DNA of 64,000 nt from Rhodanobacteraceae bacterium (lineage in GTDB: Bacteria; Pseudomonadota; Gammaproteobacteria; Xanthomonadales; Rhodanobacteraceae): contig SCQS01000008.1 in NCBI GenBank assembly GCA_004299705.1, forward strand, positions 117,804 to 181,803, written 5' to 3'. The position numbers and the translations under genes are program-made. How positions within the stretch are numbered: position 1 is the first letter of the stretch; the number at the start of each line of letters is the position of its first letter. The notes beneath the pieces are model-generated. The model ran no database searches. It worked only from the letters and a program-made list of their open reading frames with translations, and was not told the origin of the DNA. Below are positions 51,679 to 62,602 of this stretch, piece after piece.

Positions 51679-52530
51679 TCAAAACCAGTTTTTCGAACGC
51701 TTCTCGCGGAACGCTTCGGCGACCAACTGGTTGTCGAAGCCACTAGGTGCCTCGCCATTCGCGGCGTACAGGTAAATCGCGGCCTGATAGATCGTCTGCA
51801 AGGTCGATTGCACCAGTGCCAGCGCGACCAGCCAGATCACCATGATCGCGCCGACCACCAGCATCGCGGCGCCACCGGCTTGCGCCGCCAGCAGGAACAG
51901 GATGATCGCCGGCACGATCCCGAACAGCCCGAAGATCAACCCGAAACTGACATTGCCGATGATCTGCTCGCCCCAGGTCTGTTTCAGCATTTCCACCGAA
52001 CGCTTGTAGGACTCGATCGGTCCCGTGCCTTCGGCCACCAGCACCGGCACCACCAGGAACGAGGTCACCGACCACGCCATGCCCAGCAGGCCGACCACGA
52101 TGCGGCCGATGATTCCGACTTTTTCCTCCAGCATCCGCAGCAACATGCCGACCGAGCTGGTCAGCAGCGCCCAGCCCATGATCTGCGGCAACCGTTGCCA
52201 TGCGAATGCGAGTCCGTAACCGAGGGTCGGTTGCTCGCCGTCGATCTGCTTCAGCACGCAGGCGACCAGCGCCGCGTTGAAGAAGATGATCACGAAGTAA
52301 TCGAGGAAATAAAACACGAACAGTGCGAGGTATCCCTGCGGCGGCAGGTGCGCCGCGCCGGCGGCTCCGGCATTCGCGTGCAATGCCACGAACATCGGCA
52401 CGGCGAACAGCGCGATCACGATCGCCAACGCCACGCCGGAGATCAGTGGAAACACGATCAGGTGCTTGTCCTGCTGCAGCATCCGCCAGGATGCGCCCAT
52501 CAACTGCCAGGTACGTGCGAACTTGCCCAT
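51679..52530 (-). CDS. DUF6159-family membrane protein
   Basis: A 283-residue inner-membrane protein with about five or six helices. The first is HLIVFPLISGVALAIVIALFAV (about 24-45), then GYLALFVFYFLDYFVIIFFNAALVACV, the amphipathic MLKQTWGEQIIGN region, and two C-terminal helices. The N-terminal TWQLMGASWRMLQQDK is typical of the family. Function is unknown. ATG at 52530 is chosen over a start 12 codons upstream. Confidence 0.75.
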   Translation of the reverse strand: MGKFARTWQLMGASWRMLQQDKHLIVFPLISGVALAIVIALFAVPMFVALHANAGAAGAAHLPPQGYLALFVFYFLDYFVIIFFNAALVACVLKQIDGEQPTLGYGLAFAWQRLPQIMGWALLTSSVGMLLRMLEEKVGIIGRIVVGLLGMAWSVTSFLVVPVLVAEGTGPIESYKRSVEMLKQTWGEQIIGNVSFGLIFGLFGIVPAIILFLLAAQAGGAAMLVVGAIMVIWLVALALVQSTLQTIYQAAIYLYAANGEAPSGFDNQLVAEAFREKRSKNWF

Positions 52531-52599
52531 GTCATCCCCCTCTTGCCAAGACTGCCCGGCCGTCAAGATGCCTGAAACGCCGACACATGGCAGTCCGGC

Positions 52600-54594
52600 C
52601 TATTTCAGGTACTTCTGCATCCAGCCCACCCAGCGCCGGTACACGTCGGTCTCCTGCACGATGTCGTGGGGAAAGTGCGTGGCTTCGGGATAGGCGTAGA
52701 ACTCCACCGTGACGCCATTGTCGCGCAGCGCGTGGTACCACTCCTCGGCGTTGATGAGCGGCACGTTCGAGTCGTGGACGTCGCCCATCAGCAGCGTCGG
52801 CGCCTTGACGTTGCGCGCATAGGTGATCGGCGACTGCTCGCGCCAGATTTTCCAGCCGGCATCGGTCCACGGCGAGGAGCCGAAGAAATAGGTGTCGCCC
52901 TTCTGGTAATAGGCGACCGTGTAGTCCATCACCCAGTCCGTCAGCGGCGCGCCCGCGACCGCCGCCTTCCAGACGTTGTAATGCCCGGTCAACCAGGTGG
53001 TCATGTAGCCTCCGTACGACCAGCCCGTGACGCCGATGCGGCCGGTGTCGACATCGCCGAGTTTCTCGACGGCCGCCAGCCCCGCCATCACGTCCTGGCC
53101 CGGGCCCTCGCCGGTGTTGCGATAGATCGCGTGCTGGTAGGCATCACCCAGATTGGTGCTGCCGCGATAGTTCGGCTGGAACACCATGAAACCGGATGCC
53201 GCCAGCAATTGCGGCAATGGCGAAAAACGCACGGTGGACGCGGCTTCCGGACCGCCGTGGATCACCAGCACCAGCGGATACTTTTGACCCTGCCGGTAGC
53301 CGACCGGATACGTCAGCACGCCGTCCTCGTCGAAGCCATCGTTTTGCCACTTCACTGACTCGGTGCGGCCGAGCGCGAGTTTGTCCACGAACGCGTTGAC
53401 GTCGGTGAGCCGGCGCGGCTTCGCCTTCGCCGAAGCCATCACGTACAGCTCGCCGGGATGGTTTTTCGTGCTGCCGATGAAGGCGATCTCTCCATTTCTG
53501 GTGACGCTCAACTCGCCGCCCGCCTCGATATCACCCAGGTCGAGCACGCGCGCCTTGCCGTGCAGGGGTTGTTCCCACAGCACCGAGCGCGTGCCCAGTT
53601 CGCCTTGCAGCAGCAGGGCCTTGCCGTCGGGCAACCACGCATAGGCATTGAAGTTGCGCGCCAGCGCAGCCGTGGGATCGTGGACGGCACCGCCGCCACC
53701 GCCGACATAGACCGCGTTGCCGTTGTTCTGGTCGCCGCCGCGCGGACGCAGGAAGGCATAGCGCCCGCCCCGTGGCGCAAAGGTGAGGACATCCGACGTC
53801 TGTGCATCCACCAGCGTGCGCACCGGACCGCCCGCGGCCGGGACTTCGGCAATCACCGAGTGGAAAGACGGCCCCCAGTAAGGGCCCGGATATTTGGTGA
53901 AGGCGATTGCCTTGCCATCGCGGCTCCAGGCGGGCGGCGTCACGCTTGCGTTCATGCCACCCTGCACCGTGTCGAGACTGAACTTGCCTTCGGTCAGCCG
54001 CTTCGCCGTGCCACCTGCGGCCGGCACGACCCACAACTGCCACGGCGCCGGTTCCTTCGTCAGCAGGAAATTGCCGTCGGTAATCCGGAACGCCCGGTCG
54101 TGCGCCTCGATCGCCTTCTCATTCAGCGGCGGATCCTGGGCAATGAATGCGAGCTGCGTACCGTCCGGGCTCCAGGCATACGTGTCGACACCCTGCTTGT
54201 CGTCGGTGACGCGCACGGCATCGCCGCCATCCATCGGCAACACGTAAATCTGCGACTTCTTCGTCTTCGGATCCTCGGCGAGAAACGCCAGACGCGTGCC
54301 ATCCGGCGACCAGCGTGGCAAACCCAGACCCTCGCGGTTGCGCGTGAGCGCGCGGCGCGCGCCGGTTGCGACGTCGATCAGATCGATCTGCGTGTCGCGC
54401 TTGTCGGTCTTCCACACCGGCGTCGTCACGACCACCGCAACCGATCTGCCGTCGGGCGAAAGCTGGGGGTCGGAAAGCTTGACCAGTTTCTGCAGGTCAT
54501 CCAGCTGGAACGGCGCGGCCGCCAGCGACAACATGGGCATGCCGACCAGCAACGCGGCCAGCAACACCAGACATCCTTTGTGCAGGCGATGCAT
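52600..54594 (-). CDS. S9-family peptidase (acylaminoacyl/dipeptidyl type)
   Basis: A 664-residue exported serine peptidase. Signal peptide about 1-26 (LVLLAALLVGMPMLSLAAA). A seven-bladed propeller built of PD40-like repeats follows (QLSPDGRSVAVVVTT, PRWSPDGTRLAFLAED, YAWSPDGTQLAFIAQD). The C-terminal alpha/beta-hydrolase domain has the nucleophile in GVTGWSYGGYMT, Asp in MGDVHDSNVP and His in EATHFPHD. It degrades oligopeptides in the periplasm. ATG at 54594; upstream open codons lack a family N-terminus. The gene is divergent from fadH. Confidence 0.9.
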   Translation of the reverse strand: MHRLHKGCLVLLAALLVGMPMLSLAAAPFQLDDLQKLVKLSDPQLSPDGRSVAVVVTTPVWKTDKRDTQIDLIDVATGARRALTRNREGLGLPRWSPDGTRLAFLAEDPKTKKSQIYVLPMDGGDAVRVTDDKQGVDTYAWSPDGTQLAFIAQDPPLNEKAIEAHDRAFRITDGNFLLTKEPAPWQLWVVPAAGGTAKRLTEGKFSLDTVQGGMNASVTPPAWSRDGKAIAFTKYPGPYWGPSFHSVIAEVPAAGGPVRTLVDAQTSDVLTFAPRGGRYAFLRPRGGDQNNGNAVYVGGGGGAVHDPTAALARNFNAYAWLPDGKALLLQGELGTRSVLWEQPLHGKARVLDLGDIEAGGELSVTRNGEIAFIGSTKNHPGELYVMASAKAKPRRLTDVNAFVDKLALGRTESVKWQNDGFDEDGVLTYPVGYRQGQKYPLVLVIHGGPEAASTVRFSPLPQLLAASGFMVFQPNYRGSTNLGDAYQHAIYRNTGEGPGQDVMAGLAAVEKLGDVDTGRIGVTGWSYGGYMTTWLTGHYNVWKAAVAGAPLTDWVMDYTVAYYQKGDTYFFGSSPWTDAGWKIWREQSPITYARNVKAPTLLMGDVHDSNVPLINAEEWYHALRDNGVTVEFYAYPEATHFPHDIVQETDVYRRWVGWMQKYLK

Positions 54595-54668
54595 GGTGCA
54601 ACCCCTCTCGACCGTGCGCCACGGCGGGCGCGATCCGGGGAGGATAGCGCGCCACACACTTGCCCTGA

Positions 54669-56741
<2,073 letters not shown>

Positions 56742-56877
56742 GAGTGCCTGTCGGCCTTGCCCCGTTAATCATCGTGAATGGCAAATAAATCTTTCTCGTT
56801 ACATTCGTTCACGTTTCAAAGAGATACGTAGAATCGCACTTCCCAAGGCCTTCGCGCAGATGCAAGGAATGGGGGGC

Positions 56878-58335
56878 ATGGCTACCGGTGCTGGTCACGT
56901 TTTATTGGTCAGTGGCAACACGAGCTTGACCACGATGGCGACGGCCGCCGCCGAGAGCGCGCGCTGCCAGCTGACGTGCCTTGCCGAACTCGGTTCCGTG
57001 CGTGAACTGATCGCGAAAAAACAATTCGACTTGATCCTGGTCGATGCTTGCGCGTTCGGACGGAAAGAACTGGAACGGTTCCTGACCACGGACATGACTC
57101 GGCAGGGGCGCGTCGTACTCGTTGACGGCGTTCGCCGCCGCGATGCCGGGCACGTCGCAACGACGCCCGGTGATTCGGTCGAACACTTTCCGGGCCAGAT
57201 ATCGTTCGATGCACTGCAGAGCCTCATGGGCCACGCCCTGCAGCGCACGCCGTCGCGCGAGATTCCACCCGGCGACGAATTCAGCGGGATGATCGGCAGG
57301 ACCATGCGAATGCAAGCGCTGTTCGAGAACATACGCCGCGTCGCGCCGCTGGACGTCGGGGTGCTGGTGCAAGGTGAAAGCGGGACCGGCAAGGAGCTGG
57401 TCGCGCAAGCCCTTCACCGCCTGAGTGGTCGCGCCGGCAAGTTCATCGCCGTGAACTGCGGAGCGGTTTCTCCCGAGCTGCTGGGCAGCCAGATCTTCGG
57501 CCACGAACGCGGGTCGTTCACCGGCGCGACGCAGGCCCACGCGGGATACTTCGAGCAAGCCCGCGGCGGCACGCTGTTCCTGGACGAAATCACCGAAATG
57601 CCCACACCGCTGCAGGTCTACCTGTTGCGTGTCATCGAAACTCACGCCCTGACCAGGGTGGGCGGTGCGCAGGAAATCCCGGTGGATGTACGAGTCATCG
57701 CCGCGTCGAACCGCGACCTGCAGCGCGCCGTCGCGGCCGGCGTGCTGCGCGAGGACCTATATTTCCGCCTGCTGGAATTCCCGCTCGCGTTGCCGCCTCT
57801 GCGCGAACGCCGGGAAGACATCCCATTGCTCGCGCGGCATTTCCTCAACGGCTTGAACACCCGCTATGGCACGCGCAAACGCATCGGCGACGAAGCCCTG
57901 CGGCAACTCGGCCTCCGGGCTTGGCCCGGCAACGTGCGCGAATTGCGCCATGCCGTGCAACGCCAATACATCCTGGCCGGTGACTCGGGCGACATCGCTG
58001 CCCTCATGGAAGCCGAATCGCCATTGCGCAGACGGTCTTCGGACGTGCGCGAACCGGCACGCCGAACCGACACCACCCTCGAAATCCCGGCCCCGCCGCC
58101 GATGCAAGACAACGCGCTGCATTTCAACATCGGCACCACCACGTTCGAAGCCATCGAGCGCGAGGTTCTGCTGAAAACCCTGGCCCACTTCCACAACAAC
58201 AAGCGTGAAGCCGCGCGGGCACTCGGGGTTTCGCTCAAGACCATCTACAACAAGTTGCTGCGCTATCGCGCACAGGGCCTGATCGGCGAAGACGTGTTGG
58301 ACGATCCACCCGAGCACAACGGGCGCGCCGCCTGA
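56878..58335 (+). CDS. Sigma-54-dependent transcriptional activator with degenerate receiver domain
   Basis: A 485-residue bacterial enhancer-binding protein. Residues 1-110 resemble a receiver domain (VLLVSGNTSL, FDLILVD) but lack the acidic pair, like FleQ or VpsR, so it is probably not phosphorylated. The AAA+ domain (about 135-370) has Walker A GESGTGKE, the sigma-54 contact loop as GSFTGA instead of GAFTGA, Walker B GTLFLDEI and an arginine-finger region. The C-terminal Fis-type HTH is NNKREAARALGVSLKTIYNKLLRY. ATG at 56878 has AAGGAA 8 bases upstream; an ATG at 56860 is possible. It is convergent with the amyloid-like operon, whose promoter is of the -24/-12 type. Confidence 0.88.
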   Translation: MATGAGHVLLVSGNTSLTTMATAAAESARCQLTCLAELGSVRELIAKKQFDLILVDACAFGRKELERFLTTDMTRQGRVVLVDGVRRRDAGHVATTPGDSVEHFPGQISFDALQSLMGHALQRTPSREIPPGDEFSGMIGRTMRMQALFENIRRVAPLDVGVLVQGESGTGKELVAQALHRLSGRAGKFIAVNCGAVSPELLGSQIFGHERGSFTGATQAHAGYFEQARGGTLFLDEITEMPTPLQVYLLRVIETHALTRVGGAQEIPVDVRVIAASNRDLQRAVAAGVLREDLYFRLLEFPLALPPLRERREDIPLLARHFLNGLNTRYGTRKRIGDEALRQLGLRAWPGNVRELRHAVQRQYILAGDSGDIAALMEAESPLRRRSSDVREPARRTDTTLEIPAPPPMQDNALHFNIGTTTFEAIEREVLLKTLAHFHNNKREAARALGVSLKTIYNKLLRYRAQGLIGEDVLDDPPEHNGRAA

Positions 58336-58417
58336 GCCTCCCGACAAGTTATGCGCGCAGGCTGCGTGCGTTTGGTGGACGATATCGACGACGACAGCGG
58401 GCCGGTCCCGGCTACGC

Positions 58418-59857
58418 TCACAGCGTCACCGGCAAGCGTATCGTCAACGTGACATCCGGCGTGTCGCGGGTGACGCCCACGCCCAGCGCAACGTTCAGGG
58501 TGCGCCTGTCGCTGATCTTGTAAGAGCCGCCGACCAGCAGGCTGCCGAGTACCGTACGGGTCGAGCCGGCCAACGTCTGCCCGTTTTCACGGGTCGCGCC
58601 CACGAAACTCTGGTCGTAGCCGAGGCTGATCGAGGCACGGTCGTTCAACGCCAGCCCGACGCCAATGCTGGCGTCATAGACATCGCCCACCGCGACCTTG
58701 CCCAACGGCTGTTTCACGCCACCCACCAGCGTAAGACCGACGTTGTCGCGCGGGAAGTTGTGCAGGTAACTGAAGTTGCCGAAGAACACCACCGGGTCGG
58801 ACGGATACAGCCAGGTCAAGCCCGGCTGCAACGAATAGAAGCCGGATCCCGTCGGCATTTCCAGCGGCAGACCGGTACCGGTCGTATTCTGGATACAGCG
58901 CTGCACACAATCGGTGGTGACTTCGAACGGATCGCGGCCGGTGCGCGACTTGAAGCGCAGCCAGCCGATGTAATACGGGCGATCCGCGCCGCCATCGTTG
59001 AACTGGTAGCGCACGGTCGCTTCCACGTCGCCGATGCCCTTGCCATTGGTGGTGAACACGCGGTCGGTGGCGCTGCCGGTGAAGATTTCGCGGCTGGTGG
59101 TGTCGGTGTGTCCATCCACGTACGGCACGCGCACCTCCACTTCCATGCGGTTGGTGATGCCGTAACGCGCGGTCAGTTCGGCGATCTGGTTGGTGATCCT
59201 GACCTGCCGCACGTCGATCAGCCCGATCACCAGCGCCGGGATGATGGTGTAGCCGATCAGGGCCACCCGATCGGTCGACGAGTAGCCGAACTGGTACGAA
59301 GGTTCGAGCACGAACTTCCCGCGCGGCGTCAGCACGCCGGGCTGGTCGAAGATCGGCGCCACCGCGGGCGGGCGCGTGTCTGTTTGCGGCGCGGCACCAA
59401 CCGGCTGTTGACCGGCGGTGGTGGCAACATCCGTGGCGGCGTACGCGACGGCGCCATCCGTTGCCGCCGATGGTGCCGACACCTGGGCTCCGACACCGCC
59501 AGGCGCAGTCCCGCCGCGCTCTCTTGCCAACGCACCGGTATCGACCGACTGCCGCAATGCCAAGTATTCGCCCTGCTGCGTCGACAGCTCCCTCTGGATA
59601 TCGATGAGTTGTTTATCCAGCTGCGCCAGGCGTTTTTTCTGCGCAGCGATCTCTAGGTGCAGGGCCTGCAATTGCGCATCCTGGGAAGCGAGTTTTTTGC
59701 GTACCGCCGCAGGCAAGGGTCGCTGCTGACCCTGAGGCACCACCACGGTATCGCCCCGCGCCGGCTGCACGACGGGCAGGCATGCGACCATCAACAGACC
59801 CGCGCATCCGGCAAGAAACGGTTTGCGCAGTCCGGATTCGCTCGTTCGCATCCGCAT
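58418..59857 (-). CDS. FapF-like outer-membrane channel with N-terminal coiled coil
   Basis: A 479-residue exported protein. The signal sequence spans residues 1-36. A coiled-coil segment (about 55-105: KKLASQDAQLQALHLEIAAQKKRLAQLDKQLIDIQREL) is followed by a low-complexity linker, then about 300 residues of alternating beta strands typical of an outer-membrane barrel (FVLEPSYQFGYSSTDRVALI ... DTPDVTLTIRLPVTL). Two Cys are in TDCVQRCIQN. A trimerising coiled coil before a barrel is the plan of FapF, the amyloid secretion channel of Pseudomonas. Homology is inferred from architecture and neighbours. It is the last gene of the operon. Confidence 0.65.
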   Translation of the reverse strand: MRMRTSESGLRKPFLAGCAGLLMVACLPVVQPARGDTVVVPQGQQRPLPAAVRKKLASQDAQLQALHLEIAAQKKRLAQLDKQLIDIQRELSTQQGEYLALRQSVDTGALARERGGTAPGGVGAQVSAPSAATDGAVAYAATDVATTAGQQPVGAAPQTDTRPPAVAPIFDQPGVLTPRGKFVLEPSYQFGYSSTDRVALIGYTIIPALVIGLIDVRQVRITNQIAELTARYGITNRMEVEVRVPYVDGHTDTTSREIFTGSATDRVFTTNGKGIGDVEATVRYQFNDGGADRPYYIGWLRFKSRTGRDPFEVTTDCVQRCIQNTTGTGLPLEMPTGSGFYSLQPGLTWLYPSDPVVFFGNFSYLHNFPRDNVGLTLVGGVKQPLGKVAVGDVYDASIGVGLALNDRASISLGYDQSFVGATRENGQTLAGSTRTVLGSLLVGGSYKISDRRTLNVALGVGVTRDTPDVTLTIRLPVTL

Positions 59858-59918
59858 GGCCCTTCTCCTTCGCTGCCAGGACGTGGTGTTGTCGTGGCTC
59901 GCCGGTCAATAACGAAAC

Positions 59919-60452
59919 TCACTGCCCGCGTGAATTGATGAGCGCGGATTGCAGGGTGTTGCCGAGGTTCAGCGCGTTGAACAGCTTGATGTCCTTCACC
60001 CCGATATCCAGCGTGGTGAACGCCTGGATGCGCTGGTTGTCGAGGCTGTTCTGGATCACGATCGCGCCGGACACGCGGTTGAATGCAACCGGATCGACAA
60101 AATTGCCCGGCCCGTTGCGGACCAAGGTGACGCCATCGAGCAACGCCGCCAGCGAGTTGGCCTGTGCGTTGTCCAGATGCGAAAGATCGGGAAGATTGAC
60201 GCTGATGCCTGCGGCCAGACCACCGTTGACGTAAACCAGCCTGCTGATGCCAAAAGAAACCAGCAAGCCATCGCCGAGGTCATAGCCCCCGCAGGCCGCC
60301 GACAGCGCAGCGTCGCCCACCGGTGCAACACCGAACGGCGTCGGCGCGACAACCGCCATCGCATTTCCGCGCGCGGGCTGCGCCGCCTGGGCCAAGCCAG
60401 CCACGGCCAGGCTCGCGGTCAATGCACACATCCAGGCGCATTTTGTTTTCAC
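59919..60452 (-). CDS. Secreted protein of the amyloid-like operon (177 aa)
   Basis: A signal peptide (about residues 1-24) precedes a mature part with ACGGYDLGDGLLVSFGISRLVYVNGG and a C-terminal AIVIQNSLDNQRIQAFTTLDIGVKDIKLFNALNLGNTLQSALINSRG. Such repeats of polar strands resemble accessory proteins encoded with C39-peptidase secretion loci. Start GTG at 60452 has GAGGA upstream. It lies 13 bp after the C39 gene. The exact role is unknown; it might chaperone or cap the fibre. Confidence 0.65.
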   Translation of the reverse strand: MKTKCAWMCALTASLAVAGLAQAAQPARGNAMAVVAPTPFGVAPVGDAALSAACGGYDLGDGLLVSFGISRLVYVNGGLAAGISVNLPDLSHLDNAQANSLAALLDGVTLVRNGPGNFVDPVAFNRVSGAIVIQNSLDNQRIQAFTTLDIGVKDIKLFNALNLGNTLQSALINSRGQ

Positions 60453-60465
60453 GCGCGTCCTCGCT

Positions 60466-61164
60466 TCAGTTGCCGCCCGATCCGCTGAAACCACTGACAC
60501 CGCTCCGTGGCATCACGATGTTGAAAAGTCCCTGTCGATCCACGCCTGTGCCCAGCATCGCCATCGGCGCAGCACTCCAGTCTTCGCGGTTGTTGAAGAC
60601 CGCCATGTCACGACGGTTGTGGATCACGAATACCAGATGGTTCGTCCACAGCTTTTCGAATTCGGCCTCCGGGATCGATCGCGTTCCCTTGGCCGGATCG
60701 CCGATCAGGACACGCCCGGCCAGCATGCCCTTGATCACCACGAAGTGGTGATAGCCATGCACGTTGACCAGCACGATGGCGGGCAGGTGTGCCTGCGCGA
60801 GCTTGTCCAGCGGCACCACGAAACCGTCGGCCTGGAAACCCATCGCCGCGAGGAATCGCTTGATGTCCAGCAGCGAAAAACCTTCCTTCTTGATCTTGGC
60901 CCGGTTTCCGTGTTCGAACATCGCCACGAACGCGATGCGTTCGCTGATCGGGAAGTCGTACTGGTAGGTGAGCAGCGTGGCGACCGCCGCCGAGCCGCAA
61001 CTGAAATCGTATTGCTGATGAATGGTGTTCCTGAAACGCTCTTCCTTCAGCGTCGTTACCGGCACGTGATAGCCCGCGCCTGCGACGTTCGGCATCTGCA
61101 GGCTGCCGGCTGTTGCGAACGTCGGCAGCAACGCGAGCAACGCAAGCAGGCCAAGGCGTTTCAC
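60466..61164 (-). CDS. C39-family cysteine peptidase (FapD-like)
   Basis: A 232-residue exported papain-like peptidase. Signal peptide about 1-19. The catalytic Cys is in QQYDFSCGSAAVATLL with the oxyanion Gln before it, His in GYHHFVVIKGM, and Asp in VLIGDPAKG, so the triad is complete. There is no ABC transporter domain; a stand-alone periplasmic C39 peptidase is the form seen as FapD in Fap systems, where it processes or licenses secretion of amyloid subunits. GTG at 61164 overlaps the preceding gene's stop (GTGA). A Gly/Ser-rich C-terminal tail is present. Confidence 0.8.
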   Translation of the reverse strand: MKRLGLLALLALLPTFATAGSLQMPNVAGAGYHVPVTTLKEERFRNTIHQQYDFSCGSAAVATLLTYQYDFPISERIAFVAMFEHGNRAKIKKEGFSLLDIKRFLAAMGFQADGFVVPLDKLAQAHLPAIVLVNVHGYHHFVVIKGMLAGRVLIGDPAKGTRSIPEAEFEKLWTNHLVFVIHNRRDMAVFNNREDWSAAPMAMLGTGVDRQGLFNIVMPRSGVSGFSGSGGN

Positions 61165-61541
61165 GGCTGCATCTGCACGTTGATGATGGTGGCGTTCTGG
61201 ATCAGCACGCTGTTGCCGGTGTTCTGGATCACCATCGGGAAGCCGGCCGCGTTGGCGAATGCGCCGCCGCCGATCTCGTTCAAGCCCGTGACGACATTGC
61301 TGGTCGTCGTGTTGGAAACGTTGCCGTTCAGCGTGATGGTGTCGTAGCTGCTGGCACCGCCGTAGAGGCTCGCCAGCTTCGCGTTGTCCACGCTCGAACC
61401 CAACCCCGGCACGGAACCGCGCAGCGAAGGCGAGTGTTGCGAAACAGGCGCCGCTGCGGGCCCTGCCGCATGAACCACCGTCAGGCAACCCGCGCCCAAC
61501 AACGCGAATATCCAATTGCAACATCCCGTCGCAATATGCAT
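61161..61541 (-). CDS. Small secreted structural-type protein (126 aa)
   Basis: A signal peptide (about 1-27) and a short Ala/Pro region are followed by DTITLNGNVSNTTTSNVVTG and a C-terminal VIQNTGNSVLIQNATIINVQMQP. The alternation of Asn/Thr with hydrophobics resembles amyloid or beta-solenoid subunits and matches the style of the Gly-rich protein's C-terminus. ATG at 61541 has GAGGAGG upstream. It is coupled to the C39 gene by a GTGA overlap. It is a candidate minor subunit or nucleator. Confidence 0.65.
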   Translation of the reverse strand: MHIATGCCNWIFALLGAGCLTVVHAAGPAAAPVSQHSPSLRGSVPGLGSSVDNAKLASLYGGASSYDTITLNGNVSNTTTSNVVTGLNEIGGGAFANAAGFPMVIQNTGNSVLIQNATIINVQMQP

Positions 61542-61590
61542 GGCACACCTCCTCGAATACACACCCGCGCAACCGAATCCCTTCGCCCAT

Positions 61591-61621
61591 CCGCGCCGTG
61601 GACCTGACTCCCACGGCGCGG
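61591..61621 (-). promoter_or_regulatory. Intercistronic hairpin after the Gly-rich gene
   Basis: Perfect 11-bp stem CCGCGCCGTGG / CCACGGCGCGG with a 9-base loop and no T run. It sits 20 bp after the stop of the Gly-rich gene and 50 bp before the next start. Such a hairpin can stabilise the upstream mRNA or attenuate transcription, giving more structural subunit than secretion machinery. Confidence 0.6.
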
Positions 61622-61640
61622 TTCCCTCGTGCAACCGAAC

Positions 61641-62543
61641 TCAGTGGCCAACGTTGAGGTTGGCTTGTACGGTGACGCCCTGTTGGACCAACGACGCGGC
61701 ACCACTGTTTTGTGCCATCGTGGTGATGCCCGCCGCCGAAACGGCTGTGCCGTTCATGCTGTTGGACATGTCGAACGAACCGGCATTGACGCTGTTGGAG
61801 CCACCTGCGCCACCGGCGCCGCCGCTTCCGGCGTAGCCATCGCCGCCCATGCCGGCGCCCCCGGCTCCGCCCGTGCCGCCCGCGCCACCGGATGCGCTGG
61901 AAGAGCCACCGGCTCCACCCGCCCCGGAGCTACTGGTCGAGGTGGCAGTCGAACTGCCACCGGTACCGCTGCCGGCCGCACCACTGCTGCCGCCGGCACC
62001 GCCAGTTCCGCCGGTCGCCGTTCCGCCCATGCCGGCCGTGCTGTAGCCGCCATTGGCGTCGCCGCCGCGGGCATGCGCCGAGGCTCCTCCGCCATTCCCG
62101 CCGGCGCCGCTGTAGCCGCCAGCGGCGGAGCCACCGCTCGAATAGCTGGGCCCTGCGTTGCTGGAGGAATCGCCGCCGCGTCCGGTGCGTGCGTGCGCGC
62201 CACCGCCGTTCCCGCCGCTGCCACCGGACGCGCCGGAGCCATAGCCTCCGTACCCGTCGCCGCCGGCTGCGCCGCGTCCACCGTTCGCGTTGCCCCAATT
62301 GGTGGCGACGTTGCCGATGCCATAGACGCTCACGTCGGAAACCGATCCGCTCAAAGTGGTGTTCGCAACCGCTTCACTGGTATTGAAGGATGAGGAAATG
62401 GAGGACGATGCGGTGCCACCGTTGTTGGCCGCCGCGCTGCCTTCGCCGTTCGCGTAGGCGTCTTGCGCCTGCGCCGACATCGAGAAAGCCATCGACAGTC
62501 CCAGTCCGAGGCAGACCGCCGAGACCAATTGTGTTTTGCGCAT
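61641..62543 (-). CDS. Gly/Ser/Ala-rich secreted protein, candidate fibre subunit
   Basis: A 300-residue protein. The signal peptide is at 1-26 (MRKTQLVSAVCLGLGLSMAF, then AQAQ). The N-terminal module (27-88) is rich in Ser, Thr and Asn (SISSSFNTSEAVANTTLSGSVSD). A low-complexity middle (89-245) is made of GG, GA and GS runs. The C-terminal module (246-300) includes MAQNSGAASLVQQGVTVQANLNV. No Cys is present in the mature chain. Such composition, first in an operon with a C39 peptidase and an outer-membrane channel, fits a major amyloid or adhesive fibre subunit. The ATG has GGAGG upstream, and a sigma-54 promoter lies 44-59 bp before it. Confidence 0.7.
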   Translation of the reverse strand: MRKTQLVSAVCLGLGLSMAFSMSAQAQDAYANGEGSAAANNGGTASSSISSSFNTSEAVANTTLSGSVSDVSVYGIGNVATNWGNANGGRGAAGGDGYGGYGSGASGGSGGNGGGAHARTGRGGDSSSNAGPSYSSGGSAAGGYSGAGGNGGGASAHARGGDANGGYSTAGMGGTATGGTGGAGGSSGAAGSGTGGSSTATSTSSSGAGGAGGSSSASGGAGGTGGAGGAGMGGDGYAGSGGAGGAGGSNSVNAGSFDMSNSMNGTAVSAAGITTMAQNSGAASLVQQGVTVQANLNVGH

Positions 62544-62586
62544 GGAGGTTTCTCCGTTGATTTGCCGGTATGGCGAAACCTAGGAG

Positions 62587-62602
62587 AGCATCAGCCGTGC
62601 CA
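62587..62602 (-). promoter_or_regulatory. Sigma-54 (-24/-12) promoter of the amyloid-like operon
   Basis: Minus strand TGGCACGGCTGATGCT: GG of the -24 element (62601-62600) and GC of the -12 element (62589-62588) are exactly 10 bases apart, and the -24 hexamer TGGCAC matches the consensus. It is 44 bp upstream of the Gly-rich gene ATG. The nearest enhancer-binding protein gene is at 56878-58335. The rest of 62544-62841 holds no gene. Confidence 0.8.

Noticed and set aside
61800..62320. Repetitive DNA that might suggest a CRISPR or tandem array
   Set aside because: The periodicity follows Gly/Ala/Ser codons of the secreted protein; there are no equal-length direct repeats with unique spacers.
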